Origin: Pedococcus sp.
Lineage (GTDB): Bacteria; Actinomycetota; Actinomycetes; Actinomycetales; Dermatophilaceae
Direction: 5' to 3'
Length of the DNA: 15,223 nucleotides
Assembly (NCBI GenBank): GCA_025936615.1
Contig: JAICSZ010000008.1
Coordinates: 1 to 15,223, forward strand
Shown here: positions 14,787 through 15,223 of the stretch, piece by piece
Numbering within the stretch: position 1 is the first letter of the stretch
How the letters are laid out: every line of letters starts with the position of its first letter
The notes under the pieces: generated by a model
Database searches by the model: none
The model's input: only the letters and a program-made list of their open reading frames with translations
Told to the model about the DNA's origin: nothing
Made by a program: the position numbers and the translations under genes

Positions 14787-14963
14787 CTGCACAGGCGTCG
14801 AAAGAACCGGGAAGCTGATTAGGCCTCGGTACCGGTACCGCATTCTCGCCGAAGTCAACATCAAAGCGCCGAAGTGAGTCTTATAGCCGCTTGACGGCGT
14901 CGGCCGGGACATCACTTCATGCCGATGAGCGGATCTACGGTGGCGGTCGCGGGGCGAAACCCG

Positions 14964-15223
14964 CTAGCCGGTGGGGTTCTTCCCGGGCGAGGCTAGCGAC
15001 TGGATGGTCCGCTGCTCCGTGATCGAATCGGCGTGACGGTGAACGATCTTCCATTCACGGTCCTCGCGCCGAAAGATCGTCGTCACCCGAAGGCTGACCG
15101 GCACCTTCTCCGGAGCGTCACCCAGCCTGACTTTGTTGCGCTCTATCCCCACCTCGTAGGCTAGGTCAGCCGTCTCCACCACCGAGACGGGGTCGAAGCT
15201 GTAGTCCTCTCCTTCACTGACCA
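14964..15223 (-). CDS. SnoaL/NTF2-like (DUF4440-type) domain protein, 5' partial
   Basis: The frame is open to the window edge, so the N-terminus is missing; 85 residues are visible. The pattern ETADLAYEVGIERNKVRL...VSLRVTTIFRREDREWKIVHRHAD is the C-terminal half of an NTF2-fold protein of the SnoaL-like/DUF4440 type: strands for alternating hydrophobic residues, an Arg in RVT, and the ending WKIVHRHAD. Members are small cytoplasmic proteins, some catalytic and many of unknown role. A GTG at 15182 is an internal codon here, because the family similarity continues upstream of it. A small hairpin (gcggg/cccgc, 14949-14964) just at the stop could end transcription. Confidence 0.8.
   Translation of the reverse strand, partial: VSEGEDYSFDPVSVVETADLAYEVGIERNKVRLGDAPEKVPVSLRVTTIFRREDREWKIVHRHADSITEQRTIQSLASPGKNPTG

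Larger units (their letters stand above)
14089..14963. other. about 875 bp without a confident gene
   Basis: This holds the upstream region of the metallophosphoesterase gene and the downstream region of the SnoaL-like gene. Base composition is less GC-skewed by codon position than in the neighbours, and no frame shows convincing codon bias or a known domain. It contains a small hairpin at 14275-14295 (tgcccacc/ggtgggca, 8 bp, 5-nt loop), a long compound hairpin at 14408-14453, a possible small ORF at 14649-14786 and a 14-bp palindrome at 14827-14840. It may be eroded accessory DNA. Confidence 0.6.

Noticed and set aside
14085..14915. 276-codon minus-strand frame over the intergenic region
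   Set aside because: It is rich in Arg, Pro, Ser and Gly without domains and reads through the hairpins, as expected of a GC-rich noncoding stretch.

Overview
The window comes from a high-GC actinobacterium. Coding frames are almost entirely G/C at third positions. The gene set fits the order Micrococcales, perhaps the Intrasporangiaceae or a relative: an LCP-LytR_C protein, a GTP-dependent PEP carboxykinase, a PhoP/TrcR-type two-component system, and a GT39 glycosyltransferase paired with GtrA. The family-level placement is an inference, not something the sequence proves.

Layout, left to right. (1) 2-955 (+) is the 3' part of an LCP (LytR-CpsA-Psr) cell-wall ligase gene. It converges on tRNA-Ser(GCT) at 1019-1113 (-), and a perfect 20-bp hairpin lies between them. 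(2) 1196-3780 (-) is a two-gene unit, a GT39/YkcB-like membrane glycosyltransferase followed 5 nt later by a GtrA-type membrane protein. (3) 3892-6053 (-) is a two-component operon, an OmpR-family response regulator and its sensor kinase overlapping by ATGA, closed by a hairpin at 3836-3872. (4) 6165-8748 (-) is a pair of genes, a 497-aa protein of unknown function with a Rossmann motif and a TDT/SLAC1-type transporter. (5) 9015-10853 (-) is pckA with its own 18-bp-stem terminator. (6) 11324-11396 (+) is tRNA-Arg(ACG) with a terminator hairpin, followed by a decayed IS30-family transposase. (7) 12088-14088 (-) is a secreted metallophosphoesterase joined by Ser/Thr-rich linkers to a second, TIM-barrel-like domain. 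(8) 14089-14963 is about 875 bp without a confident gene; it holds hairpins, a palindrome and a possible small membrane ORF. (9) 14964-15223 (-) is a SnoaL/NTF2-like gene cut by the window edge.

The most interesting signal is regulatory. Upstream of the response-regulator gene there are three CACAG elements spaced exactly 11 bp apart. Upstream of the adjacent glycosyltransferase gene there are two more with the same 11-bp spacing, and the two sites share 15 of 18 positions. This is the geometry and nearly the sequence of the M. tuberculosis PhoP site (TCACAGC-N4-TCACAGC). The encoded regulator is itself PhoP/TrcR-like. The window therefore looks like a self-contained circuit in which the two-component system controls itself and a neighbouring envelope-glycosylation operon. 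The second item worth attention is the metallophosphoesterase/TIM-barrel fusion, whose second domain I cannot assign to a characterised enzyme.
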